From contig JAEWPC010000035.1 of the NCBI GenBank assembly GCA_023460795.1, positions 62,001-126,000 of the forward strand: a DNA stretch of 64,000 nucleotides. The letters are read 5' to 3'. Both the position numbers and the translations under genes were made by a program. The first letter of the stretch is position 1, and every line of letters starts with the position of its first letter. The notes under the pieces were generated by a model. It worked only from the letters and a program-made list of their open reading frames with translations. It ran no database searches and had not been told where the DNA came from. This DNA comes from Bacillota bacterium (GTDB lineage Bacteria > Bacillota > Bacilli > Paenibacillales > Paenibacillaceae). Below are positions 32,763-42,257 of the stretch, one piece after another.

Positions 32763-35700
32763 TTGATTGCATTCCATACCCTGACTTCGGACCGTACGAT
32801 CTTGAAATCAGGTTGGCTTCACCGACTCAAGACGCCGGCCATTAGCGTTATCATGCCGACTTATTGCCGTAACCGAACGACCTTAACCCGCGCGATCGAC
32901 AGCGTCCTGAGGCAGACGTACTCGAACTTCGAATTGATCGTCGTGGACGATGGCTCCACGGACGGCACGTACGACACGCTGCGAAGGTACCGGCAGCAGG
33001 ACCCGCGGATTACGATCATTCGGCACGATCGGAATTGCGGGCTTCCGGCTGCGAGAGTGAACGAAGCGATCCTTCTCGCCAGAGGCGAATATATCGCCTA
33101 TCAATTCGATGACGACGAATGGGAGCCCGACTGCCTAGAGACTTTGTACGGCGAAGCGCTTAGGCAGGGCGAGCCGTGCGCCGTGTACGGCACCTGCCTG
33201 GCTTCGATCAAGCGGCTGGACGGCAGCGTGCAGAGGTCGAGCATCGGACGGGCGTTCGATTATTCCTTGCTGCAGAGCGGCAATTACATCGCGAACAACA
33301 GCATTCTTCATCCTAAGTCCGTACTAGAGCAGTGCGGAATGTACGATCCCCATGTCCTCGTGCGCCGACTGTCGGACTACGATTTGTGGCTGCGCATGGC
33401 GCGCAAGCTCAAATTCGTATGGGTCGACCGGGCCGTCGGCCGCGTTCACGCCGGGGAGAAGCATTCGCTTGCCGAATCGGACGGAATCGTGCTGAAGCAT
33501 TTCGTCAAGCTGCGCCAATATCTCGAGATCGACCGCGAATCGATGCTTACGCCGGAGGCGATCGGCCGATATGAAGTGGACGGAACGGCTCATCTGGCTC
33601 CTAGCTTGTCGCAGCAGGAAATCGACGATTGGAGCCGCAGCATCATTTTGCCGTTCCGGAGCCGCACTCCGTATTACTTGACGGCCGAGCAACGCGAGCT
33701 GGCCAATCTGTCCCGTCCGTGGACGCGCCGGTTGGCCGTGATCAAGAGCCTGTACTCCACTTCGATCGATGTCACGATTAAGAACTATACGAATCGGATC
33801 CCGGCTTTTCCGTATCGATATCGTTATCTCGCCGAGAGCAACGCGGGGGCCCTCGGCGACGACGAATACGACGTTCTTGCGCTCTACAAGACGATCGGCC
33901 CGACCGCGACGGCTGCTCTCGAGAAAGCCAAAGCTGCCGGCAAGCCTTCGATATACGTGATGGACGACAATATGTTCAAGTTTCACGAGCTAGGGGAGGA
34001 GTTCGGCTACTTAAAGCCCGGGACGCAAGGCTATCACCATCTCGAGTATCAGGTGTCGGGGAGCGATCAGGTCATCAGCTACAATTCCGTGATCACGGAG
34101 GATTGCAGACGTTACAACCCGCGCGTGATCCAAAGCCGCACCAACATTCCGGGCGCATACGTAACGGACAAGAGGAGCTTGTTGCGGCAGCGACCGTATA
34201 GGTTCGGCATTTTCACCGGACCTTCGAGAAAACAAGAATTGCAGTGGCTGTTTCCGGTTCTCGAGCAGTTCAGCAAGTTGGTCCGAGACCGAGTAGAGTT
34301 CCATTTCTGGGGAATGAATCCCGACGATTTCGGCCGGTTGCATAGCAAGACGCACTATCGGCCGTTCACGAACAGCTACGACCAATACTTGGAGTGGCTG
34401 CGGGCGGGCGAGTTCGATTTTACGCTGTCTCCTCTGGATGGCGCCTTAGACGCTACGAGAAGCAAGAGCCCGATTAAACTTCTGGAAAGTACGGCTGCCG
34501 GCGCGGTATGGATTTGTTCGAACGTATCTCCTTATTCGGAGCTGCCGGACAACGTGTGTATCAAGACCGGCAACGCCCCCGAGGATTGGCTGGCCGTCCT
34601 GCGGAAGGCGGCCGGCATGGAGGCATCCGATATTAACGCCATGTATGCGCGAGCATACGCGTACGTCCGACGCCAATACGCGAGCGAGGCGCAGGTCCAT
34701 GCTTTCGCGGGCGCGTTGGAAGCATCGGAGCTGCACCATAAGCTGCGCGGCCGGCGAATCGCTTACTTTTTCCGGGAATCGTACTTGGGAGGCGCCACGC
34801 TTCATCTGTTGAAACACGCTACGTTCATGAGAGAGCTGGGTTTCGAGGTGCTGCTATGCGTGCCGGAATCGCAGCGGTACGTTCCCGATTTGTACGCGCG
34901 CGCGGCGGCGGTAGGACTGACGATACACGAATTGCCGTATGTCTCTAACGTCGAGGTGAACCACGACGATCAGGCGGCATACACCGCGCCGGTCATTGCG
35001 GATTGGATGCAGCGGAATAACGTCGGATTGGCTCATTCCGTCACTTATATCGAAGCCGTAGGGGCCGCCTGCAAGGCCATTCATATCCCGCATGCGGCTA
35101 CCCTCCATCAATTTTATGCCTCCCATTTGACGCCGGATCAGATTCGCTCCGTCTATCGAATCGATGCGGTTCATTCCTCTTCTCATAGATACTCGGACGT
35201 GTGGAGCAATCTGCTAGAAGTACGGGGGACGAAGATGTGTTGCGCCGTCGACTCGGCTTACTTCGACAGCTTCGATGCGAACCGGCGCCGGTTAACGGCG
35301 CGGCCGCAGGCGCAGACGATTCGCGTGCTGCTGTCGGGAACGATTCAGCCGCGCAAAAATCAATTGGAAGCGATCCGAGCGGCGCATCGTCTTCGGCAAG
35401 ACGGGTTGCCAATCAGCCTGAAGCTGATCGGGTACGATCAGTTAGTGGGCGACTACTACCAATCGTGCTTAAGCTATATGAGAGAGAACGGCCTGGAGCA
35501 GGCGATCGAGATGACCGGCTTCGAAGACGACCCGCTGCAAAGCTACCTGCAGTCGGACCTGGTTCTGTGCTGCTCGACGGACGAATCGATGCCCCAAGCG
35601 ATTCTGCAAGCGATGGCGGCAGGCGTGCCGGTCGTGACGACGGAAGTCGGCGGCGTAAGAGAGCTAGTCAAACACGGGTACAACGGGTTTCTCTATGAGG

Positions 35701-35867
35701 GTACGGATGCGGCCTCTATCGCGGCAGCTTTGTCCGACGCGATCGCTTCGCTTCGGAGCGATGCCGGATCGATTCTGGACAACGCCTATCACGGCGCCCG
35801 AATGGTCGCCCACCCCGACTACGTGAAGAGCGAGCTCGTCCATTTCTACAATGGAGCGATGCCATAA
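32763..35867 (+). CDS. Three-module glycosyltransferase (GT2, GT-B-like, GT4)
   Basis: 1034 residues from TTG 32763, with GGAGGT 7 bases upstream. GT2 at about 25-240 (ISVIMPTYCRNRTTL, LIVVDDGSTDGT, YQFDDDEWEPD). GT-B-like module at about 320-650 (IYVMDDNMFKFHE, FGIFTGPSRKQELQWLFPVLE, EFHFWGMNPDD, SPIKLLESTAAGAVWICSNV), clearly homologous to the same module upstream. GT4 at about 670-1030 (VLLSGTIQPRKNQLEAI, TGFEDDPLQSYLQSDLVLCCSTDESMPQAILQAMAAGVPVVTTEVGG). Three transferases on one chain suggest processive building of a short oligosaccharide. Last gene of the rightward operon. Confidence 0.88.
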   Translation: MIAFHTLTSDRTILKSGWLHRLKTPAISVIMPTYCRNRTTLTRAIDSVLRQTYSNFELIVVDDGSTDGTYDTLRRYRQQDPRITIIRHDRNCGLPAARVNEAILLARGEYIAYQFDDDEWEPDCLETLYGEALRQGEPCAVYGTCLASIKRLDGSVQRSSIGRAFDYSLLQSGNYIANNSILHPKSVLEQCGMYDPHVLVRRLSDYDLWLRMARKLKFVWVDRAVGRVHAGEKHSLAESDGIVLKHFVKLRQYLEIDRESMLTPEAIGRYEVDGTAHLAPSLSQQEIDDWSRSIILPFRSRTPYYLTAEQRELANLSRPWTRRLAVIKSLYSTSIDVTIKNYTNRIPAFPYRYRYLAESNAGALGDDEYDVLALYKTIGPTATAALEKAKAAGKPSIYVMDDNMFKFHELGEEFGYLKPGTQGYHHLEYQVSGSDQVISYNSVITEDCRRYNPRVIQSRTNIPGAYVTDKRSLLRQRPYRFGIFTGPSRKQELQWLFPVLEQFSKLVRDRVEFHFWGMNPDDFGRLHSKTHYRPFTNSYDQYLEWLRAGEFDFTLSPLDGALDATRSKSPIKLLESTAAGAVWICSNVSPYSELPDNVCIKTGNAPEDWLAVLRKAAGMEASDINAMYARAYAYVRRQYASEAQVHAFAGALEASELHHKLRGRRIAYFFRESYLGGATLHLLKHATFMRELGFEVLLCVPESQRYVPDLYARAAAVGLTIHELPYVSNVEVNHDDQAAYTAPVIADWMQRNNVGLAHSVTYIEAVGAACKAIHIPHAATLHQFYASHLTPDQIRSVYRIDAVHSSSHRYSDVWSNLLEVRGTKMCCAVDSAYFDSFDANRRRLTARPQAQTIRVLLSGTIQPRKNQLEAIRAAHRLRQDGLPISLKLIGYDQLVGDYYQSCLSYMRENGLEQAIEMTGFEDDPLQSYLQSDLVLCCSTDESMPQAILQAMAAGVPVVTTEVGGVRELVKHGYNGFLYEGTDAASIAAALSDAIASLRSDAGSILDNAYHGARMVAHPDYVKSELVHFYNGAMP

Positions 35868-35872
35868 CGAAG

Positions 35873-35898
35873 AAGCCGACCTGTCGAGGGTCGGCTTT
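35873..35898 (+). terminator. Terminator-like hairpin after the large glycosyltransferase
   Basis: AAGCCGACC (35873-35881) pairs with GGTCGGCTT (35889-35897), 7-base loop, followed by only a short T stretch. Confidence 0.65.
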
Positions 35899-35924
35899 CG
35901 TATACATATTATTCTTGCAGCAAT

Positions 35925-36244
35925 CTCACAGACCGCTGTAGCGCTAACCGCGTCGAACCTCGGGCTGCAACGGTCTCACGGACCGCTGCAGCGTCAACCG
36001 CGCCGAGCCCCGGGCTGCAACGATCTCACAGACCGCTGTAGCGTCAACCGCGCCGAACCCCGAGCTATAACGGTCTCACGGACCGCTGCAGCGCCAACCG
36101 CGCCGAACTCCTAGCTACAACGGTCTCGCAGACCGCTGTAGCGTCAACCGCGCCGAGCCCCGGGCTGCAACGATCTCACAGACCGCTGTAGCGCCAACCG
36201 TGCCGAACCCCGGGCTGCAACGGTCTCGCAGATCGTTGCAGCGG
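35925..36244. repeat. Tandem array of 50-bp units, each carrying a hairpin
   Basis: Six full units of exactly 50 bp start at 35925, 35975, 36025, 36075, 36125 and 36175, plus a partial seventh from 36225. The end of one unit (GCTGCAACGGT) pairs with the start of the next (GACCGCTGCAGC) around a 5-base TCACG-like loop, giving seven hairpins of about 12 bp separated by 21-bp GTCAACCGCGCCGA-type linkers. Base changes in one arm are matched in the other (GCTGCA/TGCAGC versus GCTACA/TGTAGC). It fills the gap between convergent glycan operons. This is the whole content of the 380-bp non-coding stretch 35868-36247 apart from the terminator. Confidence 0.9.
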
Positions 36245-36247
36245 CGG

Positions 36248-38047
36248 CTACAGTCTCTTCCTCAGCAAATCCCGCTTCCGCTCGAACGCGTGCTGCCATT
36301 CCGACAGCATCACGAGCGCGAACAGCAGGCGGTCGTTCCGGATCCCGTCAGCGAGCGTCTCCTCGGCAACGGCAGCGACGGCGTCCATGTCCAATCCGGG
36401 CACGCGGCGGCGATTGAAATAATGCCTCGCGGGTCCATTTTCGTTAAACCATTGCCTCAGCCAATTTCGCATCGGAAGCACAAAGCCTTGCTTCGGCCGC
36501 TCGACGATAGACTCCGGCAAATATCGCTTCGCGGTTTGCCTGAGCATCACTTTGACGCGATCCGCCGTCATCCGGTTAGACTCCGGCAAGCCGAGACCGA
36601 ATTCCACGAGCTCCTTGTACAGGTAGGGGGCCCTTCCTTCCAATCCGTGCGCCATCGACATCCGATCGAATTTCACGAGCAGATCGTCTGGCAGCCAGGT
36701 GAGCAGGTCAGCGGCAGTAGCCCTGGCGAGCGGAGAGTACCCTTTGATATCTCGCAGAACCTGCTCTTCCCAAGGATCCCAAGCGTCGTCACAAGCCGCT
36801 AACAACCGTTGGCGAGCGTAAACATCCGTCAGCAGCGGGAATCCCGAAGGACTAATGATTCTGTCGTCATGGATGAGGCTCCGTACGGGCATTTCCCCAT
36901 TAGACGCAAGAAACCGCTGGTAGTAGAAGTAACCCGCGAACGCTTCATCCGCCCCTTCGCCCGACAGGACGACCTTCACGTCCTTCCGCGCTTCGCGGCA
37001 TAGCCAGTACAGAGGCAGCAGCGCCTGATCGCCGTTCGGCTCGTCAAGCGCGGAAGCCGTCTGCGGCAGGAGCGACATAAACGACGATTCGTCGAAAAGG
37101 TACCGATGATGCCGGCTTCCGACCGCTGCTGCTACCGTCCGGGCATGCTCGCTTTCGTCATAATCGGCGGAAGCGAATCCCATCGAGAAGGTCGGCAAGC
37201 CGGGTTGGCATCGCGCGGCGATCGCGGCGACCAACGAGCTGTCGAGCCCGCCGGACAAGAAGACGCCGACCGGCACGTCGGCTGCCAATCGGCTCGTTAC
37301 CGCCCGCTCGAGCAGCTCCGCGATCTTCGTCTCGGATGGTTGCTCAGCGTCTGCAGGTACCAACATAGGAAGTCGATAATAGCGCGACTTCACGGGCACG
37401 GGATCAGCTACCCGCACCGTCAGCCTCTCGCCCGGAAGAACCCGGTTGACGCCTGCCAACAAGGTCTGCTCCCCGGGAATGTAATGCAACGCCAAGTATC
37501 GCTCCAAGCTTCGCGGGCGAACGTCATTGTTCACCCAAGGGAGCGCTGCTAGGACCGCCATACTGGAGCAGTAAGCGAATTTTCCCGTCGAAGCGGCGTA
37601 GAAGAGCGGCTTCTCCCCGAAGCGGTCCCGGGCCAGATGCAGCTCCCCGCTACGCCGATCGAGAATCGCGATGGCGAACATTCCGTCCAGCTTATCCAGC
37701 AGACCATCCATTCCCCAAGCGGCATAGCCATGCGCGATTACTTCCGTATCGCTGTCGCTTCGGAACCGATAACCGAGTCGGCGCAACTCTTGCCTAAGCG
37801 AGCGGTAATTGTAGATCTCGCCGTTCAGAAAAGCAACGATCCGTCCGTTCAAGCTGTAGAAAGGCTGTCCGCCCCGCCGCAGGTCGATGATCGACAGCCG
37901 CCGCATGCCCATGGCGACAGGGCTTTCGACGAATCGGCCTTCGCCGTCAGGACCGCGATGCTCGAGCTCGCCTAGCATGACGGACAAGCTCCGCACGAAG
38001 AGTCGATGTTGTCCCTCCGGATCGATTAACCCCGCGATTCCGCACAT
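36248..38047 (-). CDS. asnB: Asparagine synthase (glutamine-hydrolysing)-type amidotransferase
   Basis: 599 residues. Begins MCGIAG, so Cys2 is the glutaminase nucleophile. N-terminal GATase II: ELEHRGPDGEG, MRRLSIIDL, FLNGEIYNYRSLR, DSDTEVIAHGY. C-terminal synthase: VGVFLSGGLDSSLVAAIAA (PP-loop), VVLSGEGADEAFAGYFYYQRF, and DRMSMAHGLEGRAPYL. ATG 38047 follows GGGAGG by 7 bases; it overlaps the upstream glycosyltransferase gene by 22 bp. It may make Asn, but its place inside a glycan cluster, as for AsnB-like enzymes in O-antigen and S-layer clusters, suggests amidation of a sugar acid (inference). Confidence 0.92.
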   Translation of the reverse strand: MCGIAGLIDPEGQHRLFVRSLSVMLGELEHRGPDGEGRFVESPVAMGMRRLSIIDLRRGGQPFYSLNGRIVAFLNGEIYNYRSLRQELRRLGYRFRSDSDTEVIAHGYAAWGMDGLLDKLDGMFAIAILDRRSGELHLARDRFGEKPLFYAASTGKFAYCSSMAVLAALPWVNNDVRPRSLERYLALHYIPGEQTLLAGVNRVLPGERLTVRVADPVPVKSRYYRLPMLVPADAEQPSETKIAELLERAVTSRLAADVPVGVFLSGGLDSSLVAAIAARCQPGLPTFSMGFASADYDESEHARTVAAAVGSRHHRYLFDESSFMSLLPQTASALDEPNGDQALLPLYWLCREARKDVKVVLSGEGADEAFAGYFYYQRFLASNGEMPVRSLIHDDRIISPSGFPLLTDVYARQRLLAACDDAWDPWEEQVLRDIKGYSPLARATAADLLTWLPDDLLVKFDRMSMAHGLEGRAPYLYKELVEFGLGLPESNRMTADRVKVMLRQTAKRYLPESIVERPKQGFVLPMRNWLRQWFNENGPARHYFNRRRVPGLDMDAVAAVAEETLADGIRNDRLLFALVMLSEWQHAFERKRDLLRKRL

Positions 38048-41000
38048 GTTCTCGCCTCCCCGCTCAGCCATGCCTCTTGGAATACGTTGCCGTAGGCGAT
38101 CGCCATCGCTTCGGAATCGTTCATCGAGCCGAGCGCATAACGGCCGTAAGCTCCCATAGCTCGGCGCATAGCCGGATCGTTCGCAAGCGTCTCGATATGC
38201 CGGGCCAGCATCGAGGCGTCTCCCGGCATGTAGAACAAGCCGGTAATTCCGCCTTGAACCTGCTCCGTAATTCCGTACACGGGCGTCGTCACGATCGGCA
38301 GGCCGTAGGCCATCGACTCCAGAATCACTCTAGGAAAGCTTTCGACTCTGGAGGTGCAGACGGCTATGTCCGCAATAGCTAGATAGGACGGGGCTTCGGC
38401 GGTTTCCGGAATGACGTGAACGCGAGCCCGAACGTCGGGAGGAAGGGAGCCGACGTTCCGTCTCAGACGCTCGTTGTATTCGCCGCTGCGGTCGCCGACG
38501 ATGAGGAATCGGCATTTCGAGACGGTTTCCGGGGTCAAGTGAAGCGTCGCCTCCGCTAGATCGACCTGTCCTTTGCGTTCGCATACGGTGCCGAGCAGCA
38601 GCACGATGCAGTCGTCGCTGGAGTAACCAAGCGCAGCACGAAGCTTGCTCCGCTCCTCCTGCCGGAGATGAAGAAGCAGCCGCTTGCGATCCAGACCGCT
38701 ATGGATCGTCTCGAAATTCAGCCTGGATTCGAGGTCCCTGAATTCGCCCCGTGTCGCGTCCGATACGAATACGACGCGGTAAGGATAAGCGAAGCAACCG
38801 AGCGCCCGCGCGGCGATCTCGGAACCGAACCGATGATAATAGGTTTGCCACGGCTCGCTCTCGCGTACGTTCCACACGGAGGGCAAGTTCAGCCTCCTGG
38901 CTGCTTCAATCGCGTAGAACGTCTCGAGCGTATTGGCATAGACCAGCTCTACGTTCCAGCCTCTGATCCGTTCGGCGAACCGATCGATCGCCGAATCGTA
39001 AGACAACGCGCTCGTCAGCGGATGGGGCTCCACTTCGACCCGGATGCCACGGTCTTCATAAGCTCGCCTTAACGGGCCGTCCTGCGCGCAATAAACGATC
39101 GGATCGATCATTCCTTTGTCTTTGAGCAAGACCGTCAGCTCGAACTGGCTGTAGGCAGAACCTTCCCAATTCATGTTATAGGCGCACATCAGCGCAGGGA
39201 TAGGAGGAAGCCGTTTCGTGACGGCAGCCTTAGAGCGGATTTCGAATCTCTCATTATCGAGCGACAAATTGACGTGGTAGTAAGGGTCCGTCACGAATCC
39301 GTATTTGGCTCTGAACGCGGCGGCCTCCGCCGGGTGATCGACGAAGCCTCGGCTGGCTCCTTCATGATGCGTTAGTTCAGCGTCCGCGCAAAAGACGATT
39401 CGATAGCCGGCGGCTCGAAGGCGATAACCGTAATCGACATCGTTATAAGCGACTTTGAACGTACGCTCGTCGAACCCTCCGAGCTCCATGAACAACTTAC
39501 GCGGCGTTAAGAGGCACGCTCCGGTGACGGCGGCGCAGTTGCGGTTCGTCCGGGCTAGGCTCATGTACCCGTTATCCCAGGAGGGCAGCCGTTTAAAGGA
39601 AGGCCCGGCCATCCCTTTGTATAAGCCGTGCGTGACGCCCGCATGCTGGATATGGCCGTCGGGAAACAAGAGACGCGCGCCTACGGCTCCGACGCCTTGC
39701 CGCTGAGCCCATCCAACCATCTGACTTAACCATTCGGGCTTCAGCACCTCCGTGTCGTTGTTCAAAAAGAGGACGTATTCCGCGTGGATTCGCTTCACGG
39801 CCTCATTGTTAAGGCTCGCATAATTGAATCCTTCCAACGAGTTAAGAATCGGGATGACCCGATGCCGGACGGTTTGCAGATAACGAATCGCCTCCGGATC
39901 GTCGCTCCCGTTATCGACGATGACGGCTTCCCAATTCCGGTAGCTTGTACGTTCCAGCGACTCCAAGCATCTGCGCAACAATTCGTGCTGATTTCTCGTA
40001 CAGATGACGATGGCGACTTTCGGACCGTCATCGGGGAATATCGGCGCGAATAGGCCGAGGCTGGCTTGTCGCGCCCAGTCGGGTTGAACGACCCGCGCGC
40101 GGACTCCGCTTCGGTCCCATGCTTCTTGCGCCGCTTTCCTGCCGGCCTCGAAGCTGTAGGGCTTTGCGCCTCCGCCCGATGAGGTGGAGCCGGGATGCAC
40201 TCGCCAATGGTACAGAATTCGCGGAATATGGCCGATATGTCTGGCTTTCTCGGCGACCCTGAGCGCCAAGTCGTAATCCTGCGATCCCTCGAAGCCGCGC
40301 CTCATTCCGCCGACCGCGCGGAACAAGGACGTCCTCACGACGAACAAATGGCCGAAATACATGTAAGACAACAGAAGCTCCGGCGACCAGTCCGGCTTGA
40401 ACTGAGGACCGAAACGGCGGTCTGCCGAATCAAGCTTGTCGTCGTCGGAGTAGATGATGTCCGCATCGGAGTTCGCATTCGCATATACGGCTATCTCTCC
40501 GAGCGCATCCGGAGTCCATACGTCGTCTTGGTCCAAGAAAGCAAGGAATTCCCCCGAAGCCATCGCGACGGCTTTGTTCGTGGCGATGCTGATATGCTCG
40601 TTAGCGTCGCTGAACGACGCTCGGATGCGGCTGTCCATCCGGGTCCATCGTCGTATCGCTTCTCGAACGGAAGGATCTGTGCTTGCATCGTCCACGATGC
40701 ATAGCTCCCACTCGGAGTACGCTTGGCGGCGCACGCTTTCCACCGCCTGGGCGAGATACGAGATATGCGGATCGAAGACCGGCATGATTACGCTGAGGAG
40801 AGGCTTGCGCTTCAGCTTATCGATTTGCGCTCGATGTACCGACTCTCTGCGCGCGTTCCACCGATTGACCTCGAGCCATGCCTCGTAAGGTTCTATTTTC
40901 GGTGCGACCCAGAAGCCATCAGGCATAGGCAGAGTCCCCCGGTTAGCGTTCCGATGCCGCCACTCCTGGGCGATCGCGATCGACTGTTCGCGCAGCGTGC

Positions 41001-41136
41001 TCGGAATGGTGGCCAAGGGATGCTCGCTATTCGTATACGGTATAGCCGGAGGCGGCTTGGGTTTCCCGGCGATCGATCTCCTCCAGGCTTGCGCAAGGTA
41101 ACTCTTCATCGTTGTCCAGACTCTTGAACCTGTCAC
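38026..41136 (-). CDS. Three-module glycosyltransferase (GT2, GT2, GT4)
   Basis: 1036 residues from GTG 41136 (AGAGG 8 bases upstream; GTG 41145 is possible). First GT2 at about 110-335 (LSVIMPVFDPHISYL, CIVDDASTDPSV, AFLDQDDVW, IIYSDDDKLD). Second GT2 at about 365-610 (VAIVICTRNQHELLRRCLESL, VIVDNGSDDPEA, LFLNNDTEVL, and acceptor-side GGFDERTFKVAYNDVDYGYRL). GT4 at about 665-1000 (VLLLGTVCERKGQVDLAEAT, IADIAVCTSRVESFPRVILESMAYGLPIVTTPVYG). The RHRN-PDGFW-type N-terminus resembles rhamnan/S-layer glycan transferases such as WsaF/WsaE-like proteins (weak inference). It starts the leftward arm of the glycan island. Confidence 0.9.
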   Translation of the reverse strand: MTGSRVWTTMKSYLAQAWRRSIAGKPKPPPAIPYTNSEHPLATIPSTLREQSIAIAQEWRHRNANRGTLPMPDGFWVAPKIEPYEAWLEVNRWNARRESVHRAQIDKLKRKPLLSVIMPVFDPHISYLAQAVESVRRQAYSEWELCIVDDASTDPSVREAIRRWTRMDSRIRASFSDANEHISIATNKAVAMASGEFLAFLDQDDVWTPDALGEIAVYANANSDADIIYSDDDKLDSADRRFGPQFKPDWSPELLLSYMYFGHLFVVRTSLFRAVGGMRRGFEGSQDYDLALRVAEKARHIGHIPRILYHWRVHPGSTSSGGGAKPYSFEAGRKAAQEAWDRSGVRARVVQPDWARQASLGLFAPIFPDDGPKVAIVICTRNQHELLRRCLESLERTSYRNWEAVIVDNGSDDPEAIRYLQTVRHRVIPILNSLEGFNYASLNNEAVKRIHAEYVLFLNNDTEVLKPEWLSQMVGWAQRQGVGAVGARLLFPDGHIQHAGVTHGLYKGMAGPSFKRLPSWDNGYMSLARTNRNCAAVTGACLLTPRKLFMELGGFDERTFKVAYNDVDYGYRLRAAGYRIVFCADAELTHHEGASRGFVDHPAEAAAFRAKYGFVTDPYYHVNLSLDNERFEIRSKAAVTKRLPPIPALMCAYNMNWEGSAYSQFELTVLLKDKGMIDPIVYCAQDGPLRRAYEDRGIRVEVEPHPLTSALSYDSAIDRFAERIRGWNVELVYANTLETFYAIEAARRLNLPSVWNVRESEPWQTYYHRFGSEIAARALGCFAYPYRVVFVSDATRGEFRDLESRLNFETIHSGLDRKRLLLHLRQEERSKLRAALGYSSDDCIVLLLGTVCERKGQVDLAEATLHLTPETVSKCRFLIVGDRSGEYNERLRRNVGSLPPDVRARVHVIPETAEAPSYLAIADIAVCTSRVESFPRVILESMAYGLPIVTTPVYGITEQVQGGITGLFYMPGDASMLARHIETLANDPAMRRAMGAYGRYALGSMNDSEAMAIAYGNVFQEAWLSGEARTCAESRG

Positions 41137-41299
41137 GAGCTTCACCTCTTAGCTGCGGTAGTAGATTGTACAAGATATGATCGTCTCGTGATGCGCTTCA
41201 CGGCTGGTGTCAGCCGAATGAACAAAAGGCGGAGAAGCGAGAGTCGGATTGCCGCATATGCTAGTACGAGGTTTATTTTTCAGGAATCGAGGGGGCGGC

Positions 41300-42196
41300 A
41301 TGAATCTATCTCGGCTGTTCGGGCGGTTCGGAAGGGGAGGCAGTCCGTACCCGAAAGTGAGCGTTATCATCCCCAACTACAATTACGGCAGATTTCTGCA
41401 CGAGAGGTTGCAGTCCATTTTCAACCAAACCTACCCGATTCATGAAGTCGTGTTTCTGGATGACGCCTCGACGGACGGCAGCGTGCAGCTGTTCCGACAA
41501 TACGTGACGGCTCTGCCGCGCAAGCGGAGACGAATGAACATACGAATGATCGTGGGCGAGACGAACACCGGCAACGTGTTCAAGCAATGGGCCAAAGGAA
41601 TCGAGGCGGCGGAGGGCAGTCATATATGGATCGCCGAAGCGGACGACTATTGCTCGGAGACTTTCTTGGAGAGCATGATGGCCGGCTTTCGCTCCGACGA
41701 GCGGATCGTGCTAGGCTACGCGCAATCGAGGCAAGCGGACGAGGAAGGAACGATTTACGCCGACGACTATTTGACTTATACGAACGAGATCGATACGGAG
41801 AGGTGGAAATCCCCTTACGTCAGGGACGGCTTAGATGAAATCAAGGACACGCTGGTCGTGAAAAATACGATTCCGAACGCCTCCGGCGTCGTATTCAAGA
41901 AATTCGACGTTCGGGAGATCGAGCCGCGGATGACGCGTTACCGCATTCTGGGCGACCTTTGCTTCTACGTATGGATGCTCGAGAAAGGGAGGATCTATTA
42001 CCATCCGCAATCCCTGAATACGCACCGGAGGCATCCGGAGAGCGTGGCGCTGAAATACGAGAACAAGCGCATCCTCTATCGCGAAATCGTCGACATGCAG
42101 GACGATTTGATGGCGCGCTTCAGGATCGATGACGCTACGTTGGCGAAAGTCTACGCCTATCGGTATACGGCCAGCCAGTATTATGAGTGGTCATAG
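41300..42196 (+). CDS. Glycosyltransferase family 2
   Basis: 298 residues. KVSVIIPNYNYGRFLHERLQSIFNQTYPIHEVVFLDDASTDGS at about 19-60 is a standard GT2 nucleotide-binding region; IWIAEADDY carries the DxD equivalent. The C-terminal third (NTHRRHPESVALKYENKRILYREIVDMQDDL) resembles GT2 enzymes linked to S-layer and capsular glycans. ATG 41300 follows a G-rich GAGGGGGCG. Divergent from the large GT2-GT2-GT4 gene; the 163-bp gap holds no recognised site beyond possible promoters. Confidence 0.88.
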   Translation: MNLSRLFGRFGRGGSPYPKVSVIIPNYNYGRFLHERLQSIFNQTYPIHEVVFLDDASTDGSVQLFRQYVTALPRKRRRMNIRMIVGETNTGNVFKQWAKGIEAAEGSHIWIAEADDYCSETFLESMMAGFRSDERIVLGYAQSRQADEEGTIYADDYLTYTNEIDTERWKSPYVRDGLDEIKDTLVVKNTIPNASGVVFKKFDVREIEPRMTRYRILGDLCFYVWMLEKGRIYYHPQSLNTHRRHPESVALKYENKRILYREIVDMQDDLMARFRIDDATLAKVYAYRYTASQYYEWS

Positions 42197-42257
42197 ACAG
42201 GTAGAATCTTCCAAGATATGATAGGGGGGAGTTGAATGGAGAGGGGCGTAATCGTAG

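Noticed and set aside
35925..36244. Possible CRISPR array because of regular spacing
   Set aside because: The linkers are nearly identical instead of unique spacers, the period is exactly 50 bp, and no cas gene is present.
41137..41299. Search for a riboswitch or small gene between divergent glycosyltransferases
   Set aside because: No conserved aptamer sequence, hairpin or coding frame with RBS could be supported.
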